Assembly: GCF_000685215.1 (NCBI RefSeq)
Contig: NZ_ARYJ01000004.1
Coordinates: forward strand, 62,001-126,000
Length of the DNA: 64,000 nucleotides
From: Hyphomonas jannaschiana VP2
Lineage (GTDB): Bacteria > Pseudomonadota > Alphaproteobacteria > Caulobacterales > Hyphomonadaceae
Direction: 5' to 3'
Shown here: positions 7,246-16,673 of the stretch, one piece after another
How positions within the stretch are numbered: the stretch's first letter is position 1
Layout: each line of letters opens with the position of its first letter
The notes under the pieces: model-generated
Told to the model about the DNA's origin: nothing
The model's database searches: none
What the model saw: the letters and a program-made list of their open reading frames with translations, nothing else
Program-made: the position numbers and the translations under genes

Positions 7246-8838
7246 ATGACCGATTTCTCCATCCTCGCCGAATCCGCCAAAGCGTGGCCGTTCGAACTGG
7301 CGCGGAAACTCAAACAGCGTGTTGAGCAGCAGGAGAAAGCCGGCCAGCGAAAACCGGGCGATCCCGTCATCTTCGAGACCGGCTATGGCCCCTCGGGCCT
7401 GCCGCATATTGGCACGTTCGGGGAAGTGGTCCGCACGACCATGGTGCGCCATGCGTTTGAAGTGCTGACGAAGGGCGAGGTTCCGACGCGCCTGATCTGC
7501 GTGTCCGACGACATGGACGGCATGCGCAAGGTGCCGCCGACCGTTCCGAACCCGGAAAAGCTGGAGCCTTACCTGCAGCAGCCGCTGACTTCTGTGCCCG
7601 ACCCGTTCGGCACGCATGAGTCATACGGCAAGCACATGAATGCGCGCCTGCGCGCCTTCCTCGACCAGTTCGGCTTCCAGTATGAATTTCTCTCGGCGAC
7701 GGAGTGCTACAAGTCCGGCCGCTTCGACGAGATGCTGCTGCGCGCCGCGGAGAAGTATCAGGACATCATGGACGTCATGCTGCCGACGCTGGGCGAGGAA
7801 CGCCGGGCGACCTACAGCCCGTTCCTGCCGATCCATCCGGAAACCGGCCATGTCCTCTATGTGCCGATGAAGTCCGTCGATGGCGCAAAGGGCACGGTCA
7901 CTTTCGACGACGAGCAGGGCAGGGAGTTCACGCTGCCGGTCACCGGCGGTCATGTGAAGATGCAATGGAAGCCGGACTTCGGCATGCGCTGGGCCGCGCT
8001 TGGCGTCGACTTCGAAATGTTCGGCAAGGACCACCAGGCCAATGCGCCGATCTATTCCAAGATTACCAAGATCCTCGGCAAGCGCCCGCCGGAACAATAC
8101 GTCTACGAGATGTTCCTCGACGAAAAAGGCGAGAAGATCTCCAAGACCAAGGGCAATGGCATCTCGGTCGAGGACTGGCTGAAATATGCGCCGGACGAGA
8201 GCCTCAGCCTGTTCCAGTTCCAGAAGCCGCGCGTCGCGAAGAAGCTCTATTTCGACGTCATCCCGAAAGCGGTCGACGAATACCTGACCTTCCTTGAGAA
8301 GTACCCGACCGAAGAACCGGCCCGGCAGATCGAGAACCCGGTCTGGCACATCCACAATGGCAATCCGCCGAAAGTGGATATGCCGGTCAGCTTCGCCCTG
8401 CTGCTGAACCTCGTGGCCGTGGCGAACGCGGAAGACAAGGCCCAGCTCTGGGGCTTCATCACGCAGTACGCGCCGGAGGCATCGCCCGAGACGCACCCGC
8501 TGCTGGATGAACTCGCCGGCTATGCGATGCGCTACTACACGGACTTCATCCTGCCGCAGAAGACCTATCGCGCCCCGACCGACCAGGAGCGTGCGGCGAT
8601 GGAGGACCTGTCAGCCCACCTCAAGGCCTTCGCGGACGAGCCGACGTCGGAGAATTTGCAGACACTGACCTTCACCATCGGCAAGGACTACCATTTCGAA
8701 AACCTCCGCGACTGGTTCAAGGCACTCTATGAAGTGCTGCTGGGCCAGGAACAGGGTCCGCGCTTCGGCAGCTTTGCCGCGCTCTACGGCAAGGACAACA
8801 CCGCCCGCCTGATCGACGAGTCGCTGGCGCGCAGCTGA
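7246..8838 (+). CDS. lysS: Lysine--tRNA ligase, class I
   Basis: 530 residues, the normal size of the class I enzyme found in archaea and most alphaproteobacteria; it is unrelated to the class II LysRS of E. coli. It charges tRNA-Lys in the cytoplasm. The Rossmann catalytic domain shows the HIGH-type motif PHIGT (His54) and the KMSKS-type motif KISKT (297-301). The middle region ([26 protein letters not shown]) is characteristic of this class, and the C-terminal helical domain binds the anticodon. The start is the ATG at 7246. No other aminoacylation gene is nearby. Confidence 0.96.
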   Translation: MTDFSILAESAKAWPFELARKLKQRVEQQEKAGQRKPGDPVIFETGYGPSGLPHIGTFGEVVRTTMVRHAFEVLTKGEVPTRLICVSDDMDGMRKVPPTVPNPEKLEPYLQQPLTSVPDPFGTHESYGKHMNARLRAFLDQFGFQYEFLSATECYKSGRFDEMLLRAAEKYQDIMDVMLPTLGEERRATYSPFLPIHPETGHVLYVPMKSVDGAKGTVTFDDEQGREFTLPVTGGHVKMQWKPDFGMRWAALGVDFEMFGKDHQANAPIYSKITKILGKRPPEQYVYEMFLDEKGEKISKTKGNGISVEDWLKYAPDESLSLFQFQKPRVAKKLYFDVIPKAVDEYLTFLEKYPTEEPARQIENPVWHIHNGNPPKVDMPVSFALLLNLVAVANAEDKAQLWGFITQYAPEASPETHPLLDELAGYAMRYYTDFILPQKTYRAPTDQERAAMEDLSAHLKAFADEPTSENLQTLTFTIGKDYHFENLRDWFKALYEVLLGQEQGPRFGSFAALYGKDNTARLIDESLARS

Positions 8839-8881
8839 GAATTGCTGCGACGTAAGGTGCTCTCAACATTTGCCTGATCTA

Positions 8882-8903
8882 GTCTCCCCGGAAACGGGGA
8901 GAC
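8882..8903 (+). promoter_or_regulatory. Hairpin that can mask the ribosome-binding site of the next gene
   Basis: GTCTCCCCG (8882-8890) and CGGGGAGAC (8895-8903) are perfect 9-bp arms around a GAAA tetraloop. The 3' arm contains GGGGAG, the only plausible Shine-Dalgarno sequence for the ATG at 8909. No U-run follows, so it is not an ordinary terminator. Confidence 0.6.
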
Positions 8904-8908
8904 CAGAC

Positions 8909-9235
8909 ATGCGCATCGTTCGGGCAATCCTGATTTCGGCTGTCTTCGTCTTTGCGCCAGCCTGCGTTGCGACCAAGGTCGTCACCGTGCCGGTTGGCCT
9001 GGCGGTGGATGCTGTGGGCGTCGCGGGCAAGGGCGTGGTCTGGGTTGGCGGCACGGCGGTGCGTGTCACCGGCGATGCGCTGGACGGGCCGGATGAGTAT
9101 GTCCGCCTCGACGTGACCTACAAGAACGGCAAGCACACCCGGAAGACGATCAAGAAGAAATACCTTGAGCGCGAACTGAAGAAGCTCGGCAAGAAGGGCA
9201 AGATTGTCGATGTCGAGGTTTCGCCCGCCAGCTGA
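8909..9235 (+). CDS. Small secreted lipoprotein, basic C-terminus
   Basis: 108 residues. The signal peptide ends at FAPAC (Cys20), a plausible lipobox. It continues with a Gly/Val-rich stretch (about residues 22-55) and a Lys-rich C-terminal half containing KKKYLERELKKLGKKGK. No family was recognised. The ATG at 8909 is chosen because the signal peptide starts there and GGGGAG lies 8 bp upstream; that site is locked in the hairpin at 8882-8903. The gene ends 2 bp before the convergent serpin gene. Confidence 0.6.
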   Translation: MRIVRAILISAVFVFAPACVATKVVTVPVGLAVDAVGVAGKGVVWVGGTAVRVTGDALDGPDEYVRLDVTYKNGKHTRKTIKKKYLERELKKLGKKGKIVDVEVSPAS

Positions 9236-9237
9236 CC

Positions 9238-10617
9238 TTATTCCTCAGCCGGAGGCGGCGCTTCCACCCGGCCCATGAACATCACTGTGCCTGTCGGCTT
9301 GTGGCGCAGGGCGATCAGAAACGGATGGTCGGCGCGGAATTCGACCGGCTCTTCATCCGGAATGAAGATCGCTGTGCGTTCCATCATGATCGCCGTCGCA
9401 GCCGCCGCTTCGGTGCCTTTCTCGTCGATGTCGAGGAAGGTTTTCTGAAGCACTTTGCTGATCGCCAGATCACCCGGGCCAGCGCCTTCGATCAGCCCCG
9501 AAAAATCGGCCGCGCCGGAGAACGCATCGCCGAGGCCGAGCGCAATCAGCGGATCGTTCAGCTCATAGTTCGCCTCGATCGAAACTTTCGGCAGCACGAC
9601 ATGCACGCGGCGCTCACTGGCGCTGTCCATGTCGGTGAGGAGTGTCGTGAAGTCTTCCGCGGTCATTGCCGAGGTGACATCTGTCAGGCCGTCCTGCGTC
9701 TCTGGCAGGATCACGGTCAGGGCGTAGTCATCCCCGGCATAGTCGAGATTCAGCGCGGCATAGCCATCGCGGGACAGGTAGCGCGCCTTCTTCAGCGTCT
9801 GGCTCATCAGCTTCGCGGTAATCTCACCCGACGGCGCATAGAAGGTTCCGTCCTGTGTCGCCTCGGCCTTGAATGGGCTTTTCCAGTCGGCCTTGAACCA
9901 GACCGCATTGGTCAGGATCAGCTCAGTCTGGCCCGGACGGATGGCGCCTGGCGGGATCAGGTCGTGAATCTTGTCATTGGTGTGATCTTCGACCCAAGTA
10001 TTGATGAGCTTCGCGGCCGCGGCGGGCTGTGTGAAATCAACCAACGCCACCTTGGCCTTCATGATGTCTTCGACGGTCTGCCGATAAGGCGCCTGCAGGG
10101 TGGAGCCTTCGCGCAGCCAGACGGCATTTGCGACGGTCAGTTTGGTCTGGTCCGTGTCGGCCGTGACAGCGCCATTCAGCGTGTTCTGAGCGCCGGCAAA
10201 GTTTTCGGCCGGAACGCCGTCAAATCCGAAGACACCGCCAATCTGCGTGGCCGTTTCCCCCGCTGCGCCCGGATAGAGTAGGGCGAAGGCGCCGCTGACG
10301 GATGCCGGAGAGACGAAGATATTGCCGGGCTTGTCTTCCAGTTGCTCATACAGCGACCAGCCGAACAGATTGTTGCCTTCGGCGAGCGGCGCCGTGGCGT
10401 CGAGTGTGGTGACGGCAATCGGCACAGGTTGCACTTCCTTTTTGGGTATTGTGACCACTGGATCGACCAGATTGTCCTTGTCCGACGGGGAGGCCTGCGC
10501 CGGCGTGGTGCCGGGTGCCTGCGTGGCTGGCGTTTCCGGTAAGTCCACTGGTGAAGGCTGCTGGCAGGCGCCCAGCGCAGCAAACACGGTGAACGCGGGA
10601 ACAATCAAACGGCGCAT
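9238..10617 (-). CDS. Serpin-family serine protease inhibitor, lipoprotein
   Basis: 459 residues. A lipoprotein signal peptide (FAALGAC) and a Pro/Thr-rich linker lead to a complete serpin domain (about residues 85-455). Serpin marks include TLNGAVTADTDQTKLTVANA, LTNAVWFKADWKSPF and the C-terminal ADHPFLIALRHKPTGTVMFMGRV. The reactive-loop hinge EKGTEAAAATA keeps the small-residue pattern of inhibitory serpins. Counting from the hinge puts the scissile bond near ERT-AI, so P1 is probably Thr with Arg at P2; this is approximate. It would act on the outer face of a membrane against an unknown protease. The ATG at 10617 has TGGAGG 6 bp upstream. Confidence 0.92.
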   Translation of the reverse strand: MRRLIVPAFTVFAALGACQQPSPVDLPETPATQAPGTTPAQASPSDKDNLVDPVVTIPKKEVQPVPIAVTTLDATAPLAEGNNLFGWSLYEQLEDKPGNIFVSPASVSGAFALLYPGAAGETATQIGGVFGFDGVPAENFAGAQNTLNGAVTADTDQTKLTVANAVWLREGSTLQAPYRQTVEDIMKAKVALVDFTQPAAAAKLINTWVEDHTNDKIHDLIPPGAIRPGQTELILTNAVWFKADWKSPFKAEATQDGTFYAPSGEITAKLMSQTLKKARYLSRDGYAALNLDYAGDDYALTVILPETQDGLTDVTSAMTAEDFTTLLTDMDSASERRVHVVLPKVSIEANYELNDPLIALGLGDAFSGAADFSGLIEGAGPGDLAISKVLQKTFLDIDEKGTEAAAATAIMMERTAIFIPDEEPVEFRADHPFLIALRHKPTGTVMFMGRVEAPPPAEE

Positions 10618-10672
10618 AGGGGCCTCCATAGAGTCTTTCGTGGACCCTATCACCCTTGCAGGGAAACCGTGA

Positions 10673-13600
10673 CTATTCTGCGGCGATCAGCGTGGTTTTC
10701 GCCTTTGGAAGTTTCCCCTCAGGCCATCCCGCCCAGAGTTCCGCTTCTTTGGTTTTCGCCTCGGTCAGTGCTGCGTCTTTGACATGTCCGAAGCCACGGA
10801 TGTCGTCCGGCACGCGGGCAATGGCGACAGCCAGCTCGAGATTCTTTTCCGTCAGTTCGCCCGCGATCCGTTCCAGACCTGCGAGATAGTCATCGCGCAG
10901 TTTGCGCTCGTGCTGGCGTTCTTCGGTATAGCCGAACAGGTCCAGCTTCGTCCCGCGCAGGCCTTTGAACTTCGACAGCAGCTTGAAGCCCAGCATCATC
11001 CACGGGCCGAAATGCTTTTTCTGCAGATGGCCGTGCTGGTCTTTCTTCGCGATCATCGGCGCGGCGAGCCAGAAGCGCAGCTTGCCGCCCTTGAACTGGC
11101 TGGCAAGTTGCTTGGCAAACTTCCCATCCGTGTAGAGACGGGCAACTTCATACTCGTCCTTGTAGGCCATCACCTTGTAAGCATAGAAGGCTGCGGCCCG
11201 CGTGAGCTTGTCGCCCGCGCCAATGCTCTGCTCGGCGGCGCGAACCTTTGCAACGATCTCGCGGTAGCGGTCTGCATAGGCGGCATTCTGATAGCCAGTG
11301 AGGCGGGCTGCACGATCCTCTATCAGATCTTCCAGGCTCTGTTCCGGCACATCGCCGCGCGGGTCTTCCGGGCGGATCAGCCGGTCTGGCGCTGCTGCTG
11401 CGATCCGGCCGATGTTGAAGGCGGACATATTGTCGTCCACCTTCGTGCCATTGAGGCGGATAGCGCGATAGAGCGCGCGCAGGGAGACGGGCAGGCGGCC
11501 CTTCTGCCAGGCGAAGCCTGCCATGATCATGTTGGTGTAAATGGCGTCGTGCAAGTAGCCGACGGCGAGCGCCTCTGCATCGAACGCATCGAACTCGCTG
11601 GCCTGCCGCTTCACGCGGGCAGAGAGGAGATCGCTCTCGAAACGTTTGGACCGGTTGCGGATAAATTCGCTGGTCGGCGTTACATCGCTGTTGGCGTAGG
11701 CAGCGGTGCGCTCTGAATCCATCAGGTTCAGGGCATCGCCGCCGGCGGCCACGACCAGGTCACAGGCGATGACGACATCGGCGCTTGCAGGCGGCACACG
11801 ACCGGTCGAGATCTGCTCCGGCTCGCGCGCGAAGCGGATGTGGGAGAGGACCGGGCCGCCCTTCTGGGCCAGGCCGGTCATGTCGAGGCTGGAAGCGGCA
11901 TGGCCGTCCACATGCGCGGCCATGGCAAGCACGGCGGCCACCGTCGTCACGCCCGTGCCGCCAACGCCCGTGAACAGCACATTGTAAGGCTGTGCAAGGC
12001 TCGGCGTTTCGGGCAGGGGCAGGCCGTCGGCGCTGAAGGCCGGGCGCTCCTGGTCTTCCCAGGCCGGTTCGCCATCGGTGATGGTGACGAAGCTCGGGCA
12101 GAAGCCTTTCAGACAGGAGAGGTCGGTATTGCAGGTGGACTGATTGATCCGGCGCTTGCGACCGAGCGGGGTTTCGACCGGCTCGACGGAGAGACAGTTC
12201 GACTTGACCGAACAGTCCCCGCAGCCTTCGCAGACCTCTGTATTGATGATGACGCGCGTACGGTCCGGCGCGCGAAGGCCGCGCTTGGAGCGGCGGCGTT
12301 TTTCGGTCGCGCAGATCTGGTCATAGATGATGACCGAGACGCCGGGTGTACCGCGCAGAGTGAGCTGCACGTCTTCCAGATCGTCGCGGTCATAGATCTT
12401 CACGCCGCCGGGCAGGCCTTTGACGTTCGCATAGCGGGTCGTGTCTTCGGTGACGATGACAATCGTGCGCACACCTTCGGCGCGGACCTGCTGGGCGATC
12501 TGTGCCGGTGTCTGGCCGGACTCCACATGCTGGCCGCCGGTCATGGCGACCGCGTCGTTATAGAGGATCTTGTAGGTCATGTTCGCGCCGGAGGTAACCG
12601 CAGCGCGGATGGCGAGGCTGCCCGAGTGCGAATAAGTGCCGTCGCCCAGATTGACGAAGACGTGCGGCTCGTCGGTCGCCCAGTGCTGGCCGACCCAGGC
12701 AATGCCTTCACCGCCCATCTGGCTGGTCATGTCGGTTTTCCGGTCGGGCATGAAGTTCGCCATGTAATGGCAGCCGATCCCGGCCAGCGCGCGCGAACCT
12801 TCCGGCACAACGGTGGATGTGTTGTGCGGACAGCCCGAACAGAAGTGCGGGGTACGGATCGTTGGCGACGCATTGGAGCGCGCAGCTTCGCCGGCGCGGC
12901 CCACACGGTCGAAATAGGCGTCGGCGCGGGAGGTGTCCCAGCCTTCCGGCATGACCTGCATCAGGGCAGCGGCCATTTCGGGGATGGTGATTGAGGCAAT
13001 GTCGGAGAGGAGGCGTTTGCCGTCCCGGTCGAACTTGCCTTCGATATAAGGGCGCTGGCTGTCCGGCAGGCGGTAGAGGGCGGAGCGGAGCTGGTCTTCG
13101 ATCAGCGGGCGCTTGTGTTCGATGACCAGAACGCGGTCGAGCCCGGTGCAGAATTCGCGGACGCCTTCCGGTTCCAGCGGCCACGGCATGGCAACCTTGT
13201 AGATGGCGAGGCCGAGGCGGCCAGCTTCCTGCGGATCAATACCGAGCGCGGCGAGCGCTTCGAACACATCGCGGGCGGCCTGTCCGGTGACGATGATGCC
13301 TACGCGCGGTTTCGGCGATGGCAGAATGACATGGTCGAGCCGGTTGGCGCGGACATAGGCCTGTGCAGCCGGCAGCTTCACCTGGCGCAGGCGCTGCTCC
13401 TTCAGCAACGGCGCATCGCCCCGGCGCATGTGCACGCCTTCTTCAGGCAGAGCGAAGTCCGGCTGGACGATATTGAAGCGACCGAGATCAACGCCGACGA
13501 CAGATCCGGAATCCATCGTATCGGCCAGCGCCACCATGCCGGCCCAGGCGCCGGAGAAGCGGCTCATCTCCCAGCCATGGATGCCATAATCCAGCACGTC

Positions 13601-14131
13601 CTGGATCGAGGCCGGGTTCAGTACCGGGATCTCGGCATCCATCATCGCGAATTCGGACTGGGAGGGGAGGGTAGAGGATTTGCAATTGTGGTCGTCGCCG
13701 ACAATGGCCAGCACACCGCCGAGTGCGGACGTACCGGCGGCATTGGCATGTTTGAAGACGTCGCCCGTCCGGTCGACACCCGGCGCCTTGCCGTACCAGA
13801 TGCCGAACAGGCCATCATAGCGGGCGCCCGGAAAGAGGCCGAGCTGCTGGCTGCCCCAGACGGCGGTGGCGCCGAGATCTTCGTTCAGGCCTTCCCAGAA
13901 TTTGATGTCATGCGCGTCCAGCCATTTCTGGGCGGCGCGCAATTGCTGGTCATATCCGCCAAGGGGGGATCCGCGATAACCGGAGATAAATCCTGCTGTG
14001 TTGGCATTTTTGCGCAGATCGAGACGTTTTCGATCAAGAGGCAGGCGGACCAGTGCCTGAATACCGGTCATATACGCCTTGCCCTCGACAAGATCGTATT
14101 TGTCGTTCAGCGTAACTTCACGATGATGCAT
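10673..14131 (-). CDS. Indolepyruvate ferredoxin oxidoreductase family protein (fused IorA-IorB type)
   Basis: 1152 residues, the usual length of the single-chain alphaproteobacterial form. It oxidatively decarboxylates aryl-pyruvates from aromatic amino-acid breakdown to acyl-CoA, passing electrons to ferredoxin. In order: N-terminal pyrimidine-type TPP domain (SGYRGSPLGGYDQQL), TPP-binding domain (HFCSGCPHNTSTV and NLGDGTYSHSGSLAIRAA), a cysteine-rich Fe-S insertion (EVCEGCGDCSVKSNC, TCNTDLSCLKGFC), the gamma domain (LFTGVGGTGVTTVAAVLAMA), and a C-terminal helical domain. It is divergent from an Lrp/AsnC regulator, a common pairing, and a palindrome sits between them. Confidence 0.93.
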   Translation of the reverse strand: MHHREVTLNDKYDLVEGKAYMTGIQALVRLPLDRKRLDLRKNANTAGFISGYRGSPLGGYDQQLRAAQKWLDAHDIKFWEGLNEDLGATAVWGSQQLGLFPGARYDGLFGIWYGKAPGVDRTGDVFKHANAAGTSALGGVLAIVGDDHNCKSSTLPSQSEFAMMDAEIPVLNPASIQDVLDYGIHGWEMSRFSGAWAGMVALADTMDSGSVVGVDLGRFNIVQPDFALPEEGVHMRRGDAPLLKEQRLRQVKLPAAQAYVRANRLDHVILPSPKPRVGIIVTGQAARDVFEALAALGIDPQEAGRLGLAIYKVAMPWPLEPEGVREFCTGLDRVLVIEHKRPLIEDQLRSALYRLPDSQRPYIEGKFDRDGKRLLSDIASITIPEMAAALMQVMPEGWDTSRADAYFDRVGRAGEAARSNASPTIRTPHFCSGCPHNTSTVVPEGSRALAGIGCHYMANFMPDRKTDMTSQMGGEGIAWVGQHWATDEPHVFVNLGDGTYSHSGSLAIRAAVTSGANMTYKILYNDAVAMTGGQHVESGQTPAQIAQQVRAEGVRTIVIVTEDTTRYANVKGLPGGVKIYDRDDLEDVQLTLRGTPGVSVIIYDQICATEKRRRSKRGLRAPDRTRVIINTEVCEGCGDCSVKSNCLSVEPVETPLGRKRRINQSTCNTDLSCLKGFCPSFVTITDGEPAWEDQERPAFSADGLPLPETPSLAQPYNVLFTGVGGTGVTTVAAVLAMAAHVDGHAASSLDMTGLAQKGGPVLSHIRFAREPEQISTGRVPPASADVVIACDLVVAAGGDALNLMDSERTAAYANSDVTPTSEFIRNRSKRFESDLLSARVKRQASEFDAFDAEALAVGYLHDAIYTNMIMAGFAWQKGRLPVSLRALYRAIRLNGTKVDDNMSAFNIGRIAAAAPDRLIRPEDPRGDVPEQSLEDLIEDRAARLTGYQNAAYADRYREIVAKVRAAEQSIGAGDKLTRAAAFYAYKVMAYKDEYEVARLYTDGKFAKQLASQFKGGKLRFWLAAPMIAKKDQHGHLQKKHFGPWMMLGFKLLSKFKGLRGTKLDLFGYTEERQHERKLRDDYLAGLERIAGELTEKNLELAVAIARVPDDIRGFGHVKDAALTEAKTKEAELWAGWPEGKLPKAKTTLIAAE

Positions 14132-14217
14132 GGGTAATCTGTCCGCTCCAAGGAACTGGAAGATTATTCGACAAATCTCACGAAAAAGCTTGCCTATCTT
14201 GCGCTGTTTTTGCTAGT

Positions 14218-14238
14218 TTAGGGCAAAACATGCCCTAA
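14218..14238. promoter_or_regulatory. Candidate Lrp-type operator
   Basis: TTAGGGC (14218-14224) and GCCCTAA (14232-14238) are a perfect 7-bp inverted repeat with a 7-bp spacer. It lies 20 bp upstream of the Lrp gene start in the 127-bp divergent region shared with the indolepyruvate oxidoreductase. Confidence 0.5.
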
Positions 14239-14258
14239 TATGCGAGGATACTAGAAAA

Positions 14259-14744
14259 TTGGCCCAAGAAATAGACTCAGTTGATGCCAAGATTCTTGAC
14301 ATCATCCAACGGGACGCAGGGCTTTCCGTTGCGGAAATTGCCGATCGCGTGGGACTTTCTTCCTCTCCCTGCTGGCGCCGGATCAAGCGGATGGAAGAGG
14401 CCGGCTTTATCCGGGGACGTGTAACTATTCTGGATAATTTTGCCCTCGGCCTGAATTTCGAGGTGATCGCCAGCGTAAAGCTCGCCCTGCCGAACCGCGA
14501 AAACCTGCAGGCCTTCGAAGACATGGTCCTTGCCTGGCCGGAAGTGACCGAAGTCATGACCGTGACAGGGCAGGTGGACTATATGATCCACGTCGTGACC
14601 ACCGACATGCACGCCTATGATAATTTTCTGCGTGACAAGCTGCTTGGCTCCGCGCTCGTTTCGGATGTGCAATCGCGCATCGTGATCCGCGTGGCAAAAC
14701 GCACGACGGCGCTGCCGCTGGATCTCGTCGAGAACGTCAAGTAG
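14259..14744 (+). CDS. Lrp/AsnC family transcriptional regulator
   Basis: 161 residues, the family norm. The N-terminal winged helix-turn-helix contains LSVAEIADRVGLSSSPCWRRIKRMEE, the Lrp signature, and the C-terminal RAM domain contains VTGQVDYMIHVVTTDMHAYDNF, which binds amino acids in this family. The start is a TTG (14259) with AGGA upstream; no ATG fits the conserved N-terminus. It probably controls the divergent indolepyruvate oxidoreductase in response to an aromatic or branched amino acid. Confidence 0.93.
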   Translation: MAQEIDSVDAKILDIIQRDAGLSVAEIADRVGLSSSPCWRRIKRMEEAGFIRGRVTILDNFALGLNFEVIASVKLALPNRENLQAFEDMVLAWPEVTEVMTVTGQVDYMIHVVTTDMHAYDNFLRDKLLGSALVSDVQSRIVIRVAKRTTALPLDLVENVK

Positions 14745-14757
14745 TGCGCCCGGCCGG

Positions 14758-15216
14758 TCAGGCCAGGTCGAGATGCAGGAATTGATTGAAGTCGCTGCCG
14801 ACATAATCGGCAAAGGCGTCTCCGCTCTGGAACCCGTGCTTGCGGTATAGCGCGAGCGCCGGCTCGAAAGCTTCGCCCGATCCTGTTTCCAGACTGACCC
14901 GCCGGTAGCCGCGCTTGCGCGCCAGGTCCAACAGCGCTTCCAGCATGGCGGTTGCGGTGCCGCGTCGCAAACTGTCAGTCCGTGTACGCATGGACTTCAG
15001 TTCGCCATGGTCGGTAGCCAGTTCTTTTATCGCGCCAATAGCCAGCAGCGTGTCGCCATCCCAGACTGACAGGAATGTGACGTCCGGACGCTGCAGACCG
15101 CTCAGGTCCAGGGCGAAGCTGTGACCGGGCGGCGATGTCTCGGCCATGCCCTGAAGATGCTGGCGCAGGAGTTCCCGGATTTGCGGGTCGTCGAAGTCAC
15201 CGGGTTTGATGTTCAT
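14758..15216 (-). CDS. GNAT family N-acetyltransferase
   Basis: 152 residues. The acetyl-CoA-binding core is seen as the segment from MRTRTDSLRRGTATAMLEAL (the R/QxxGxG/A-like loop is RRGTAT) through GYRRVSLETGSGEAFEPALALYRKHGF. The arrangement resembles the YsnE/IaaT-type GNATs. The substrate is unknown. The ATG at 15216 is preferred (CGGAG 8 bp upstream) over an in-frame start at 15261 that lies inside the terminator stem. The gene follows the thiolase gene on the same strand but is separated from it by that terminator. Confidence 0.85.
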   Translation of the reverse strand: MNIKPGDFDDPQIRELLRQHLQGMAETSPPGHSFALDLSGLQRPDVTFLSVWDGDTLLAIGAIKELATDHGELKSMRTRTDSLRRGTATAMLEALLDLARKRGYRRVSLETGSGEAFEPALALYRKHGFQSGDAFADYVGSDFNQFLHLDLA

Positions 15217-15235
15217 GCTGGCTCCGGATGCAAAC

Positions 15236-15259
15236 GAGCCCGGGAATGATCCCGGGCTC
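15236..15259 (-). terminator. Terminator-like hairpin after the thiolase gene
   Basis: GAGCCCGGG (15236-15244) and CCCGGGCTC (15251-15259) form a perfect 9-bp stem with an AATGAT loop. On the minus strand it is followed by GTTTGC, a weak U-tract. It lies between the thiolase stop (15299) and the GNAT start (15216). Confidence 0.65.
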
Positions 15260-15298
15260 ATCCAGATCTAGATTATGTCGTGCCGTCAGGCGAGGCGC

Positions 15299-16480
15299 TT
15301 AAGCGCGTTCGAGGCACATGGCGATGCCTTCACCGCCACCGATGCAGAGCGAAGCTACGCCCTTCTTGGCGCCGCGGTCTTCCATGGCGGCCAGCAGCGT
15401 GACAATCACGCGGGCACCGGACGCGCCGATCGGGTGGCCCATGGCGCAGGCGCCGCCATTGACGTTCACCTTGTCGTGGCTGATGCCGAGTTCCTTCATG
15501 GCGATCATCGGAACGACCGCGAAGGCTTCGTTGATTTCCCAGAGTTCGACTTCCTCGACACCCCAGCCTGCCTTGGCGAGGGCTTTCTGCATGGCCGGAA
15601 CCGGCGCCGTGGTGAAGTATTCCGGCTCGTGGGCGTGGCTGGAGGAAGACACGATCGTGGCGATCGGCTTCAGGCCGCGCTTTTCAGCTTCGGATTTTTT
15701 CATCAGGACGAGGGCGGCGGCACCGTCGGAAATTGCCGATGCGTTGGCAGCCGTCACGGTGCCGTCTTTCGAGAAGGCAGGGCGCAGATCCGGGATTTTC
15801 TCCGGCTTGGCTTCGCGCGGCAGCTGGTCGACATCGACCACGGTCTCGCCCTTGCGGGTCTTCACGGTGACCGGTGCGATCTCGCGCTTGAACTTGCCGG
15901 AGGCGGTTGCGTCCTGCGCACGCTTCAGCGTTTCGATGGCGTAGGCGTCCTGCTGTTCGCGGGTGAACTGGTATTCGCCGGCGATCTTGTCGGCGAAGAG
16001 ACCCATCGGGCCTTTGGAATAGGCGTCGGACAGGCCGTCGAGCGCCATGTGGTCTTCCGCGGCCATGGTGCCGTATTTGTGGCCCTTGCGGGCATTGATC
16101 AGGTGCGGAGCGTTGGTCATGGATTCCATGCCGCCCGCGATCACGATGTTTGCGTCGCCTGCGAGAATGGCGTTACGGCCCATGACGGTGGCCTGCATGC
16201 CGGAGCCGCACATCTTGTTGATGGTGACGGCTTCGAGACCTTTGTCCTGACCGGCCTTGAAGCCAGCCTGGCGGGCAGGGGCCTGACCCTGTCCAGCGGG
16301 TAGGCAGTTGCCCATGATGATCTCATTGGCTTCGCCCGGGGCGAGGCCGGCTTCCTTCACGGCTGCTTCGACCGCAATGGCGCCAAGCTCATTCGCGCTG
16401 AAACCGGCGAGGTCTCCGAGAAGGCCACCCATCGGGGTGCGGGCCATGCCTACGATTACGACCGGATCCTGATCAGCCAT
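15299..16480 (-). CDS. Acetyl-CoA C-acetyltransferase (thiolase)
   Basis: 393 residues, the typical thiolase II length. It interconverts two acetyl-CoA and acetoacetyl-CoA, serving PHB or acetoacetate metabolism or the last step of beta-oxidation. The nucleophile is Cys91 in NKMCGSGMQA, the conserved His is in GGACAMGHPIGASG, and the second catalytic Cys is in ASLCIGGGEG near the C-terminus. The start has AAGGAG 6 bp upstream. No reductase (phaB) or synthase gene is adjacent, so the biosynthetic versus degradative role is open. Confidence 0.95.
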   Translation of the reverse strand: MADQDPVVIVGMARTPMGGLLGDLAGFSANELGAIAVEAAVKEAGLAPGEANEIIMGNCLPAGQGQAPARQAGFKAGQDKGLEAVTINKMCGSGMQATVMGRNAILAGDANIVIAGGMESMTNAPHLINARKGHKYGTMAAEDHMALDGLSDAYSKGPMGLFADKIAGEYQFTREQQDAYAIETLKRAQDATASGKFKREIAPVTVKTRKGETVVDVDQLPREAKPEKIPDLRPAFSKDGTVTAANASAISDGAAALVLMKKSEAEKRGLKPIATIVSSSSHAHEPEYFTTAPVPAMQKALAKAGWGVEEVELWEINEAFAVVPMIAMKELGISHDKVNVNGGACAMGHPIGASGARVIVTLLAAMEDRGAKKGVASLCIGGGEGIAMCLERA

Positions 16481-16673
16481 ATGCGTCTCCTTGCTGCATC
16501 TGCGTGCTGTTTACTTCGGAAGGCACAAAGCGCCTGACAAGGGGGCACGTCAAGCCCGACCAAAGGTCAGATCAGGTGCGGCAAACTGAGACGGGGCCGA
16601 AAGCGTGCCGAAAAGCAACTCTGAAAAGGGGTAAACGCGCTGGTTGAGGAGGTAAAACCACCCGGAAAGGGGG

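Noticed and set aside
11840..12994. A 384-codon plus-strand frame opposite the indolepyruvate oxidoreductase
   Set aside because: Shadow of the large oxidoreductase gene with random composition.
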